Shown here: piece after piece, positions 55,016 to 63,635 of the stretch
How positions within the stretch are numbered: the first letter of the stretch is position 1
Layout of the letters: each line of letters begins with the position of its first letter
Assembly (NCBI GenBank): GCA_947496695.1
Contig: CANMEI010000001.1
Location: 186,001 to 250,000 of the forward strand
Direction: 5' to 3'
Source of the DNA: an uncultured Cellulophaga sp.
GTDB taxonomy: Bacteria; Bacteroidota; Bacteroidia; Flavobacteriales; Flavobacteriaceae
Length of the DNA: 64,000 nt
Program-made: the position numbers and the translations under genes
Notes under the pieces: model-generated
Told to the model about the DNA's origin: nothing
Database searches by the model: none
Seen by the model: only the letters and a program-made list of their open reading frames with translations

Positions 55016-56566
55016 TTAATTATAAATATTAGGCATTCTGTTCAACTCTTCATCTGGTATTGGTGTATCGTAATCTTCAGATGAATTCCAGTTTGTTTTT
55101 TCTCCTTCGTAACCTGAAGCACTAAACACAACATCTCCTAACTCTCTTCTTTTTATATCATACCATCTCTTACCTTCAAATGCAAGTTCTACTCTGCGTT
55201 CTTCTAGTACGTCATCAACAGTTACAGTTCCCGTAAGGTTGGCTGGAACACTACTAGCAGGTATCGTTTCTTCAACATAACCTCCGTTAGTTGATTCACC
55301 ACCTAATCTTGCTCTTTCTCTTACCATATTTATATAAGTAAGTGCCGATGCATTATCCCCAATTTCTACAGCTGCTTCAGCTGCAATTAACAATACTTCC
55401 GCATAACGAATCATTGAATAATTATGACTTGTTGCTCTCTTATTAGTACGAGCATAAGCTCCAGGATAACGTGTGTATTTAGCAACATACGGTCTATTAG
55501 CAGCAAACTCATGACCACTAATTGTATAATTTGTATAATCTACCGTTACACCATCAATCACGCATTCTGTTTGAAAAGAAACTCTTGTTCTGTAATCATC
55601 CTCATCAAAAGATAAATATGTACTTAAAGAAGGTACTGCTATAGACCAACCAGTATCATCATCATCCCCTCTGATTCCAGTCATTGGAGCTGTTTGATCA
55701 TAAGCATTATCATCTGCTTCAACATTATTATAATCTAAAGCAAAAATAGGCTCTGAAGATGCATCAATTTTCTCAGCATTAAATAAAGTTTGAAAATCAC
55801 TATCTAATGCTAAACCATATGTTCCTGCATTGTCAATAACTTCTTTAGCCTCATCAAATGCCATTTGCCAATATTCACTTCCAGAATCATTCCCTGCCAT
55901 TGTCAAATAAACTAAGGCTAAATATGAACTTGCTGCAGCTTTTGATGGTGTTGCTCTTGAAGTAACAGTATCAGGTAACCAAGTTTTAGCAAATTCCAAA
56001 TCTGCAATAATATTCTCATAAACCTCCGCCTCTGTTGTATTACTTACGTTTGCACCAGCTTCAGTATCAGTAACAGGAGCATCAAAATATGGAATATCTC
56101 CAAACAATCTTACTAAATGAAAATAGTAAAACGCCCTTACAAAATAAGCTTGTGCTGTAACAGGATTTTTAACACTATCCTCTACATCTACATCTTCAGC
56201 TCCAGCAATAGCTGTATTAGCTGCTGATATTCCAAGGTAAATTCTAGTCCATGGATCGTATACCATTTCATTATCACCAGAAATAGTATGCGTATTCATC
56301 TCAACTCTTCTAGTTTCTGTAGATTGAAGATCCACCATATCAGAGCGTAACATTAACGCTATTGATAATTTTCTACCCCAAATCTCTTCATTGATAGCAT
56401 GTGTAAGAGCTCCATTCACTGCTGATTGTATATCATCAGTATCTTCAAAGTATCCTTCCGGAGACAATAAAGCTATAGGTTCTTCTTCTAAATCAGAACA
56501 TCCTATCACTGAAAACCCTAAGCTTAAACCTAGAATTAACATATATATATATCTAAAATTTTTCAT
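55016..56566 (-). CDS. RagB/SusD family nutrient uptake outer-membrane lipoprotein
   Basis: A 516-residue surface lipoprotein with signal peptide and lipobox (SVIGC, then acidic DLEEEP, the type of signal used for surface export in Bacteroidetes). The SusD fold shows helical TPR-like units (AYFVRAFYYFHLVRLFGDIPYF; YTNYT...), and the C-terminal part has RYAEVLLIAAEAAVEIGD and VLEERRVELAFEGKRWYDIKRREL, both diagnostic. SusD forms a lid over SusC and captures the substrate. It follows susC by 20 bp. No ligand specificity can be read. Confidence 0.95.
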   Translation of the reverse strand: MKNFRYIYMLILGLSLGFSVIGCSDLEEEPIALLSPEGYFEDTDDIQSAVNGALTHAINEEIWGRKLSIALMLRSDMVDLQSTETRRVEMNTHTISGDNEMVYDPWTRIYLGISAANTAIAGAEDVDVEDSVKNPVTAQAYFVRAFYYFHLVRLFGDIPYFDAPVTDTEAGANVSNTTEAEVYENIIADLEFAKTWLPDTVTSRATPSKAAASSYLALVYLTMAGNDSGSEYWQMAFDEAKEVIDNAGTYGLALDSDFQTLFNAEKIDASSEPIFALDYNNVEADDNAYDQTAPMTGIRGDDDDTGWSIAVPSLSTYLSFDEDDYRTRVSFQTECVIDGVTVDYTNYTISGHEFAANRPYVAKYTRYPGAYARTNKRATSHNYSMIRYAEVLLIAAEAAVEIGDNASALTYINMVRERARLGGESTNGGYVEETIPASSVPANLTGTVTVDDVLEERRVELAFEGKRWYDIKRRELGDVVFSASGYEGEKTNWNSSEDYDTPIPDEELNRMPNIYN

Positions 56567-56586
56567 TATAATTATTTTTTATGTTC

Positions 56587-59500
56587 TTAAAAAGTTAAGT
56601 TAAGACTAAGACTAACAGATTTAACTGTTGGATAATTTCCAAAATCAAAGCCTCTCACCGTATTACTCGATGTATTATTATCACCAGAAGCTCCATAGTA
56701 ATTTACTTCAGGATCTAACCCAGAGTAATCTGTAAAAGTCAATAAATTTTGTGCACTCAATGATAATCTTAATTTTGATAAACCTATCTGATCAAGAATA
56801 TCTGAAGGTAAGTTATAACCTATCGCTATATTTTTTAACCTAATATAGCTACCGTCTTCAACAAAACGAGAAGAAATTTCTCTACTACTATTATTACCTA
56901 CTCTTGGGTCATCTGTATCTGTGTTTGTAGCTGTCCAAGCATTATTATAATAATCATAAGTAGTATTAGAGTCTCCATTATACAACTGCACATTAGTCAT
57001 ATTAAAAATATCTCCACCTTGAGAGCCTTGAAAAAAGACATTTAAATCCCAATTTTTATAGTTAAAGTTATTTGTAATTCCCCATGTAAAATCAGGATTC
57101 GGATTTCCAATTATATCCCTATCAGAAGTATCTATATCTCCATCACCATCTAAATCAGAAAACAATGGATCACCAGCTACACCATCAGTAAGAGTTGCTG
57201 TACCCTCTGGTAAATCACCTCCTTGATATACACCTTCATAATTTAAACCATAAAAAAGACCTACTTCTTCACCTTCTCTCAAAATATAATTATTGTCAAC
57301 ACTAAAATAACTTGGCGCACCATTACCAAAGTAATCCGCTCCGTTAATCAAGGTTACAACAGTATTTTTATTTGTAGCAAATACAAAATCTGTAGACCAG
57401 CTAAAGTTATCATTTGTAATGTTTCTAGTATTTAATGAGATTTCAAATCCTTCATTATTTATTTCACCAACATTAGTTATTATTTCGTCATTAAGAAGAC
57501 CAAAAGACCATGGAATACTATTATCAAACATAAGTACATCCTTAGTGTCAATGTTATAGTAATCAACAGAAAGTGAAACTGCGCTACTGAATAGACTTAA
57601 ATCTAAACCTAAGTTCATTTGGTAAGAAGACTCCCATTTTAAATTTGGGTTAGCATTTTGGTAAGGAGTAACAGCTGTTACTGTTTCACCATTACTTGAA
57701 GCGTATATACTACTTAAAACTGCTAAAGATTCGTAAGCTCCAATTGATGGATTACCTGTAACACCATAACTAGCTCTCAATTTTAAATTTGAAATTGTCT
57801 CACTATCTTTTAAAAAGTCTTCATTAGACACTTTCCAACCAATAGCCCCTGAAGGGAAAATTGCATATTTTTCATTTTCAGCAAAATTTGATGCTCCATC
57901 TCTTCTTACTGTAGCTGTTAATAAAAATCTATCATCGTAATCAAAATTGGCTCTACCAAACTGAGATTGAATTTCAGTTTCATTAAAATATATATCTCCT
58001 GCTGAACCATTAATTAAACTTGTTGCTGTATATAAACCATAATAAGAAAATGAATCATCAATTGTTCCGGTACCTTCACTATAAGAACCTTTATTAGTTG
58101 TTTTTTGATATGAATAACCTGCTAAAAGAGTTAAATTTCCTTTACCAATCTCTTTTTTATAAGTTAAATAATTTTCATTTAATACAGATTTGTTTTTATC
58201 TTCTGAGATAATTGCTCTACCATCAACACCACCTGATGTTAACGTTAAAGTTCTAGGAGTATAAATTCCTCTAAATTCATTTTCAGTACTTAAACCAAAA
58301 GTTGTCTTAAAAGTTAAACCATCAAAAATTTCATAGTCTGCAAATAAATTCGCTCTAAAAATATCTATTTCAGTTTCATCAATCTTCTCTGTTGCAACTG
58401 CATAAGGGTTATCAACTTCATCACCTATTTGATCATTTGTTGCAAACGTACCATCATCATTATAAATACCTTTATCCGGAGCAAATCTCATAGCTAAAGA
58501 AACTACATCATCACCACCTACAGAAGCAGAACCATCTGATTGAGTAGAAACTCCGTCTTTTGAACTACTACTACCTGTTAAATTAAGTCCTATTTTTAAC
58601 TTATCAGAAACCTGAGCATCAATATTTGATAAAAATGATACTCTTTCGTATCCAGAATTTATCAAAACACCATCTTGATTAAAATAGGTACCTGAAGCAT
58701 AAACACTTATTTTTTCAGATCCTCCTGAGAAAGAAATTTGATGATTTTGAGTACTCCCAGTTCTATAAATTAAATCTTGCCAATCTGTATCATAATCACC
58801 TTGTACATAAGCATTAGAATTACCTTGGTTTGTTCTTATCTGATTTTGGTAATCTGCAAAGTCAGTTGCATTTAATAGATCTAATCTATTTGATGTATTT
58901 TGAATAGAATATGTCGTATTTAATTCAATATCCATTCTACCACTTCTACCTTTTTTGGTAGTTACCATAATAACACCGTTTGAACCTCTAGAACCATAAA
59001 TTGCAGTAGCTGAAGCATCCTTAAGAACCTCCATAGACTGTATATCATTAGCTTGTGGCATAGTGGCACCAATAAAACCATCTACAACAATAAGCGGAGA
59101 ACTACTTGCATTGATAGAAGTATTACCTCTAATTTTTATACTGATAGGAGCTCCTGGCTCACCACCATTATTAGATTGAACAACTACACCTGCTGCACGA
59201 CCTTGAAGCGCCTGCTCTGCATTTAATACTGGAAATGCCGTTAAATCTTCTGACTTAACTGAAGATACAGATCCTGTAATATCACTTTTCTTTTGAGAAC
59301 CATAACCTACAACAACAACTTCTTCAAGTAAACTAGCATCCTCTGCAAGAGAAACATCTAAAGTTTTTTGACCAGTTATTGTAACAGAATTTTTTGAATA
59401 ACCTAAAGAAGAAAATTCTAATACATCCCCTTTTTTTACATTAATCGAATAATTTCCATCAAAATCTGTTGATGTTCCCGTTGTTGTGTTTTTAATAATA

Positions 59501-59631
59501 ACGTTAACTCCGGGCACAGGTACGTTTGTAGCGTCAGTCACTGTACCTGTTAAGGTATAACCGTCCTGCGCAAATAATGACATGTTGAAAAACAATATCA
59601 TCATTAGAATAAGTTGAGTTTTTAAATTCAT
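56587..59631 (-). CDS. SusC/RagA family TonB-linked outer-membrane protein
   Basis: A 1014-residue TonB-dependent transporter. It has a signal peptide (ending SLFAQ), a carboxypeptidase-regulatory-like domain (about 25-105, GYTLTGTVTDATNVPVPGVNV), a TonB box region (LLEEVVVVGYG), the plug (SSVKSEDLTAFPVLNAEQALQGRAAGV; ATAIYGSRGSNGVIMVTTKKG) and a 22-stranded barrel to the end (SVSLSLNLTF). It imports the compound captured by SusD using TonB energy. A perfect palindrome lies 45 bp upstream of its start. There is no hydrolase or lyase gene adjacent. Confidence 0.96.
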   Translation of the reverse strand: MNLKTQLILMMILFFNMSLFAQDGYTLTGTVTDATNVPVPGVNVIIKNTTTGTSTDFDGNYSINVKKGDVLEFSSLGYSKNSVTITGQKTLDVSLAEDASLLEEVVVVGYGSQKKSDITGSVSSVKSEDLTAFPVLNAEQALQGRAAGVVVQSNNGGEPGAPISIKIRGNTSINASSSPLIVVDGFIGATMPQANDIQSMEVLKDASATAIYGSRGSNGVIMVTTKKGRSGRMDIELNTTYSIQNTSNRLDLLNATDFADYQNQIRTNQGNSNAYVQGDYDTDWQDLIYRTGSTQNHQISFSGGSEKISVYASGTYFNQDGVLINSGYERVSFLSNIDAQVSDKLKIGLNLTGSSSSKDGVSTQSDGSASVGGDDVVSLAMRFAPDKGIYNDDGTFATNDQIGDEVDNPYAVATEKIDETEIDIFRANLFADYEIFDGLTFKTTFGLSTENEFRGIYTPRTLTLTSGGVDGRAIISEDKNKSVLNENYLTYKKEIGKGNLTLLAGYSYQKTTNKGSYSEGTGTIDDSFSYYGLYTATSLINGSAGDIYFNETEIQSQFGRANFDYDDRFLLTATVRRDGASNFAENEKYAIFPSGAIGWKVSNEDFLKDSETISNLKLRASYGVTGNPSIGAYESLAVLSSIYASSNGETVTAVTPYQNANPNLKWESSYQMNLGLDLSLFSSAVSLSVDYYNIDTKDVLMFDNSIPWSFGLLNDEIITNVGEINNEGFEISLNTRNITNDNFSWSTDFVFATNKNTVVTLINGADYFGNGAPSYFSVDNNYILREGEEVGLFYGLNYEGVYQGGDLPEGTATLTDGVAGDPLFSDLDGDGDIDTSDRDIIGNPNPDFTWGITNNFNYKNWDLNVFFQGSQGGDIFNMTNVQLYNGDSNTTYDYYNNAWTATNTDTDDPRVGNNSSREISSRFVEDGSYIRLKNIAIGYNLPSDILDQIGLSKLRLSLSAQNLLTFTDYSGLDPEVNYYGASGDNNTSSNTVRGFDFGNYPTVKSVSLSLNLTF

Positions 59632-60049
59632 TTCAAATGTTGTTTTAAATTAATAATTTTTTTAAGTGTTTTTTCATTGGTTTTCCAAACTGGTATACCA
59701 GTTTGGAAAACCAAATGTATGTTATTTTAATGTTAAAAAATAATTTAATTATCAATATCGTATTTTTTTTTACAAAAATGTATGTGATTACTATTTTGAA
59801 GCATCTAAGATTACGACACTCATACTTCGTAAAAAGTCAAGCTATAGTTGATAAAAATGTGTTTAATACCTCTTTAATGTTTTTTAAAAAAATAATTTCT
59901 TGCTATTTAAATTTTAACAATCGCTACCAATCATTCACTGAACAACAAGATTAATTCATTGAATTTATATTTTTCATAACAAAATTTAAGTCATATTTGA
60001 TTAAGCAACTATATTAAAACCCCAGAAAATAATTACTAAAACAATAATT
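59632..60049. other. Divergent regulatory region of susC and the YHYH gene
   Basis: A 418-bp spacer that carries the 38-bp palindrome near susC. The rest is very AT-rich; an 83-codon plus-strand frame in it opens with TTG inside the palindrome and looks non-coding. No clear -7 box is seen for susC. Confidence 0.5.
59677..59714. promoter_or_regulatory. Perfect 38-bp palindrome, probable GntR operator
   Basis: All 38 bases are symmetric about 59695/59696. The centre is CTGGTATACCAG, whose GTATAC fits the general GntR operator pattern GT-M-N(0-1)-K-AC. Each outer arm (TTGGTTTTCCAA and its mirror) is itself close to an inverted repeat. It lies 45 bp upstream of the susC ATG. The FadR-type regulator gene of the locus is the obvious candidate to bind it. 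Confidence 0.75.
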
Positions 60050-61030
60050 ATGAACTATTTTAAAAATTTAAGCTTAGTACTTAGTTTAACCTTAGCAATG
60101 CTCTCATGCAGTAGTGACAATAATGATGAGACTACCACAACTGAAGAAACTGACACTAATTCAGTTGATGTAAATTCTGATTATTTCACCTCTTCATTAT
60201 CAATTTCAACAATACCATGTACATTATCTGATGGTACTGAAACAGATTGTTATCAAATTGTAACTAGCAGCACACCTGAAGATCATTATATGGGTCCTTG
60301 GTGTCCTGATAATATTTCTGATGATGCTGAAGCTGGTGGTATATGGTTAGATGATGGTAATGTGTATGATGTAGATGGTGCTTTTGTTGAAAATTTAGCA
60401 ACTTTTTATGATGATGATACATGGCAAATGTATGATGCGAATGGAGATATTTATATAACTGAATCTGAAGAGGATTGTATTGCTGCAGCAAACCCTGATG
60501 TAGGTGAAGAATACGAAAATTATTGTGTGGAATGTCTTGCTTCTTATATTACAGAATTAACTCAAACTTGGGTAATACCTATTACTCCTGAATATCAATC
60601 AAATACATATGATTTTTTAGTTACAGGTGGTCCTGATGCAGAAGCTGGTCCTTCTACAAGAGGTATCGCGTTAAATGGTATTGAATATTCTGCTCCAGCA
60701 CCAGTTAGCAATATTTTAGGCGCATACACACTTGCTCCTTTTGATGACGCAGGTGGTCATATAAATGTTCATCAAGGGTACCACTATCATGCCGCTACAG
60801 GTGAAAGTACTGTAATTTCACAAACTGATGAACACTCTGGGTTAATTGGTTATGCAATGGATGGTTATGGGATTTACGAATTGGTTGATGCTGATGGAAA
60901 TGAAGCTACAGATTTAGATGATTGCCGTGGCCATTCAGATGATGAACGCGGATACCATTATCACATAGATTCTGCAGGAAACAATAACTTTATTGATTGT
61001 TTACATGGTGCTTATGTATCTAGTTATTAA
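60050..61030 (+). CDS. YHYH domain-containing lipoprotein
   Basis: A 326-residue lipoprotein (signal peptide with lipobox MLSCSSDNND). The first part has an acidic Ser/Thr/Asp-rich linker and several cysteines (CTLSDGTETDCY; YCVECLASY). The C-terminal half carries the YHYH domain, with HQGYHYHAATGE, YAMDGYGIYE, CRGHSDDERGYHYHID and CLHGAYVS. The paired YHYH motifs could bind metal, but no biochemical function is established. It is divergent from susC and may share its regulatory region, which would tie it to the SusCD substrate; this is inference. Confidence 0.9.
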   Translation: MNYFKNLSLVLSLTLAMLSCSSDNNDETTTTEETDTNSVDVNSDYFTSSLSISTIPCTLSDGTETDCYQIVTSSTPEDHYMGPWCPDNISDDAEAGGIWLDDGNVYDVDGAFVENLATFYDDDTWQMYDANGDIYITESEEDCIAAANPDVGEEYENYCVECLASYITELTQTWVIPITPEYQSNTYDFLVTGGPDAEAGPSTRGIALNGIEYSAPAPVSNILGAYTLAPFDDAGGHINVHQGYHYHAATGESTVISQTDEHSGLIGYAMDGYGIYELVDADGNEATDLDDCRGHSDDERGYHYHIDSAGNNNFIDCLHGAYVSSY

Positions 61031-61090
61031 TAATAACTCTAATTATACCTTAATATATAAGGTAAGTTTATAAACTTAATTGAATTCACA

Positions 61091-61134
61091 AAATTTGAAA
61101 CCGTTTAGTAATATCGCTAAACGGTTTCAAATTT
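61091..61134. terminator. Hairpin overlapping the end of the response regulator gene
   Basis: An 18-bp perfect stem (61091-61108 with 61117-61134) around an 8-base loop. One arm contains the last five sense codons and stop of the response regulator (KFETV, stop). It can end both convergent transcripts, but T-runs outside the stem are short. Confidence 0.6.
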
Positions 61135-61806
61135 ATATCCTACTCCTGTCATTGTTTTTAAATGAAAATCTCCAATTTTTTTTCGGAGTTTAGTAATATG
61201 AACATCGACTGTTCTAGTATTTACGTCATTATCTCCCCAAACCTTATGTAAAATTTCTTTTCTCTTAAATATTTTATTAGGGTTTGATGCTAAAAGTGCC
61301 AAAAGTTCAAATTCCTTTTTAGGTAACACAATTTTTGTTCCCTCTATAGAAACAGCATATTCATCTCTATTAATAGTAAGTCCATTAATCTCAAACATTA
61401 TATCTTCATGATTAACAACTACATGCCTTTTCAAAAGAGCTTTTATTTTCGCTACTATTAATTTAGGTTTTATAGGCTTACAAATATAATCATCAGCTCC
61501 TGCATTAAAACCAGCTAATTGGGTATACATTTCACTTCGAGCACTTAAAAATACAATTAAAGTATTTCTTAAAATATATTCGCTACGCATTTGCTCACAA
61601 GTATCAACACCATCAATACCAGGCATCATTACATCTAAAAGTATTAAATCAGGAACTATATCTTTTGCTTGCTCAATTGCTGTTACACCATTTTTAGCTA
61701 TAAAAACATTAAAACCTTCTTTAGCTAAGTTATATTCTAGTATTTCAAGAATATCCTCATCATCGTCAACTATTAATATTTTATTTTTCTTTTTTTTCAT
61801 AGCCAT
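61117..61806 (-). CDS. OmpR/PhoB-type response regulator
   Basis: A 229-residue DNA-binding response regulator. Receiver domain: acidic cluster DDDED (14-18), phospho-acceptor Asp58 in LILLDVMMPG, conserved Thr/Ser at SAR and Lys110 in YICKPIKP. The C-terminal winged helix (about 135-229) shows LPKKEFELLALLASNPNKIFKRKEIL and NTRTVDVHITKLRKKI. No sensor kinase gene lies next to it inside the window. The gene is convergent with the YHYH gene and divergent from the beta-helix lipoprotein gene. PhoB-like function is possible but not shown. Confidence 0.94.
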   Translation of the reverse strand: MAMKKKKNKILIVDDDEDILEILEYNLAKEGFNVFIAKNGVTAIEQAKDIVPDLILLDVMMPGIDGVDTCEQMRSEYILRNTLIVFLSARSEMYTQLAGFNAGADDYICKPIKPKLIVAKIKALLKRHVVVNHEDIMFEINGLTINRDEYAVSIEGTKIVLPKKEFELLALLASNPNKIFKRKEILHKVWGDNDVNTRTVDVHITKLRKKIGDFHLKTMTGVGYKFETV

Positions 61807-62265
61807 CCCTCTTAAAGCATATTAGATAATATTTATAAAAAATTAAAAATTATTTATTAGATAAGTTGTTAATTATATTCCTAGCTGACTAAAATAAAAC
61901 TTATTGTTATCAATAAATTAATACATAATAGAAATCATTTAAAATGACATCATAACATTTTTTTAACATAGAATTTGCAAAATAAATCAGTGTACAAATT
62001 GCTTAATTTCACTAGAGAAATTAGCCCTAAAGACAAAAAAAGTATATTAAATATTGATTTAAAAATGTCAATATCAACAAATCTACAATAAATATTTGTT
62101 AAGAAATATTTCAAAAATTAAAAAAAAAGTAACAACTAGGTAACAAAATAATCAAATATAAACATTGATATAATAAACAGTTAAACCAAAGATAAATAAG
62201 AGTTTGCGAATACAAATTCACAAATCTTGTTTATTTGCAGCAAAACATTTACTAAATATTTAATT
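61807..62265. other. Large divergent regulatory region
   Basis: 459 bp of very AT-rich sequence between the response regulator and the lipoprotein gene. It contains one candidate promoter for the lipoprotein gene: TTTG at 62203-62206 and TTTATTTG at 62230-62237 (one mismatch from TAnnTTTG, spacer 23). No open frame, RNA gene or strong hairpin is visible. Confidence 0.45.
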
Positions 62266-63540
62266 ATGAAAATTCTAGAAAATTTGAAATTTATTTTTAC
62301 CGCATTCACACTGATATTATTTGTTGCATGTAGTAGTGATGACGATAACACAGTTACTGATGAAGAGGAAGAAATTATTGATGATTCTACAGTTACATTA
62401 ACAGGTGAAATTACTGAAGATACAACATGGACTGCTGATACTATTTACATATTAGACGGTAAAGTTATAGTTGGTGAAGGTGTTACTTTAACAATTGAAC
62501 CAGGAACAATCATTAAAGGTGAAGAAGGTACAGGATCTTTAGCTTCTGCTTTAATTGTACAAAGAGACGCTAGTATTTATGCTGTTGGAACTGAAGATGA
62601 TCCAATTATTTTTACTTCTGTTTTAGATGATGTTACTATTGGTGATTATATTGGAACTTTAAGTACTGATGAAGCTGGTCTTTGGGGTGGTTTAATAGTA
62701 TTAGGTAACGCTCCTGTTTCTTTAGAAGGTGATGCTACTGAACAACAAATTGAAGGTATTTCTGCAAGTGATACTTATGGTCTTTACGGTGGAGATGATG
62801 CAACTGATAACTCAGGTACTTTATCTTACATATCTATTCGTCATGGTGGTGCTGATTTAGGTACTGATAATGAAATTAACGGTCTTACTTTAGGTGGTGT
62901 TGGTTCTGGAACTACAGTTTCTAACATTGAAATTGTTTCTAATGATGATGATGGTATTGAAATTTTTGGTGGTGCTGTTAACGTTAGTAACATATTAGTA
63001 TATCTTGGTCATGATGATGGTATTGATTTAGATCAAGCTTACACAGGTACAATTTCTAATTCAGTTGTTGCTCAAGGTGTAAATTCTGATTCTGCTTTAG
63101 AATTAGACGGACCAGAAGGTACATTAGAAGGAACTTTCACTTTAGATGGAATTACTTTAATTGGAAATAATGATGATGATGAATCAGCAAACAATCGTCG
63201 TATGGCTGATTTTAGAAGTGGTTTACTTGCTAACTTAAATAATATTTATGTTACTGGTTTCCCAAGTTCTTCAACGGTACGTTTAAATGGTGATGATTCA
63301 GCTACTAATTATAACAACGAAGAATTAACTCTTTCTAGCTGGGAAATTGTTCTTCCAAGTGATATAACTGAAATAACTGAAATATTCGCTACTACAGGAT
63401 TAGAAGAAGTTACAACAACATTTGTTGATGATTCTACTGGTTTTGCAACTGCGATTGAAGCTGGTGCCGCAACAGTAGGAGCTGATACTTCAGTTTTTGC
63501 TTGGACTTATGCTAACACTCAAGGTGAACTTGGATTTTAA
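62266..63540 (+). CDS. Beta-helix-like surface lipoprotein of unknown function
   Basis: A 424-residue lipoprotein with signal peptide and lipobox (FVACSSDDD followed by an acidic linker). The mature part is rich in Gly, Asp and Thr and looks like a right-handed parallel beta-helix (GVTLTIEPGTIIKGEEGTG; LWGGLIVLGNAPVS; LSYISIRHGGADLG; NGLTLGGVGSGTTVSNIEIV; HDDGIDLDQAYTG). A longer frame starts at 62227, but the ATG at 62266 gives the proper signal peptide. Some databases label relatives 'multidrug transporter', which the sequence does not support. It precedes a TonB-dependent receptor gene with 95 bp between them, so it is likely a receptor partner. Confidence 0.82.
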   Translation: MKILENLKFIFTAFTLILFVACSSDDDNTVTDEEEEIIDDSTVTLTGEITEDTTWTADTIYILDGKVIVGEGVTLTIEPGTIIKGEEGTGSLASALIVQRDASIYAVGTEDDPIIFTSVLDDVTIGDYIGTLSTDEAGLWGGLIVLGNAPVSLEGDATEQQIEGISASDTYGLYGGDDATDNSGTLSYISIRHGGADLGTDNEINGLTLGGVGSGTTVSNIEIVSNDDDGIEIFGGAVNVSNILVYLGHDDGIDLDQAYTGTISNSVVAQGVNSDSALELDGPEGTLEGTFTLDGITLIGNNDDDESANNRRMADFRSGLLANLNNIYVTGFPSSSTVRLNGDDSATNYNNEELTLSSWEIVLPSDITEITEIFATTGLEEVTTTFVDDSTGFATAIEAGAATVGADTSVFAWTYANTQGELGF

Positions 63541-63582
63541 TTAATAAACCCAACAAACTTAATAAGTCTGTTTTATAAAATT

Positions 63583-63616
63583 AAGGCTCGTTTGAAATAA
63601 ATTTCGAACGAGCCTT
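63583..63616 (+). terminator. Intercistronic hairpin between the lipoprotein and the receptor gene
   Basis: A 15-bp stem with one G-T pair (core AAGGCTCGTT with AACGAGCCTT) and a 4-base loop. Only CTTTACATC follows, so the T-run is short. It ends 19 bases before the receptor ATG, leaving no room for a separate promoter. Partial termination or transcript stabilisation is possible. Confidence 0.55.
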
Positions 63617-63635
63617 TACATCTAAACATAAGATA

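Noticed and set aside
59703..59954. 83-codon plus-strand frame upstream of the YHYH gene
   Set aside because: It opens with TTG inside the palindrome, has Phe/Lys/Asn-rich composition typical of random AT-rich DNA, and shows no domain or signal peptide pattern.
62266..63540. Possible 'multidrug transporter'
   Set aside because: The protein is a lipoprotein with beta-helix-like repeats and no membrane helices beyond the signal peptide, so a transporter label is not supported.
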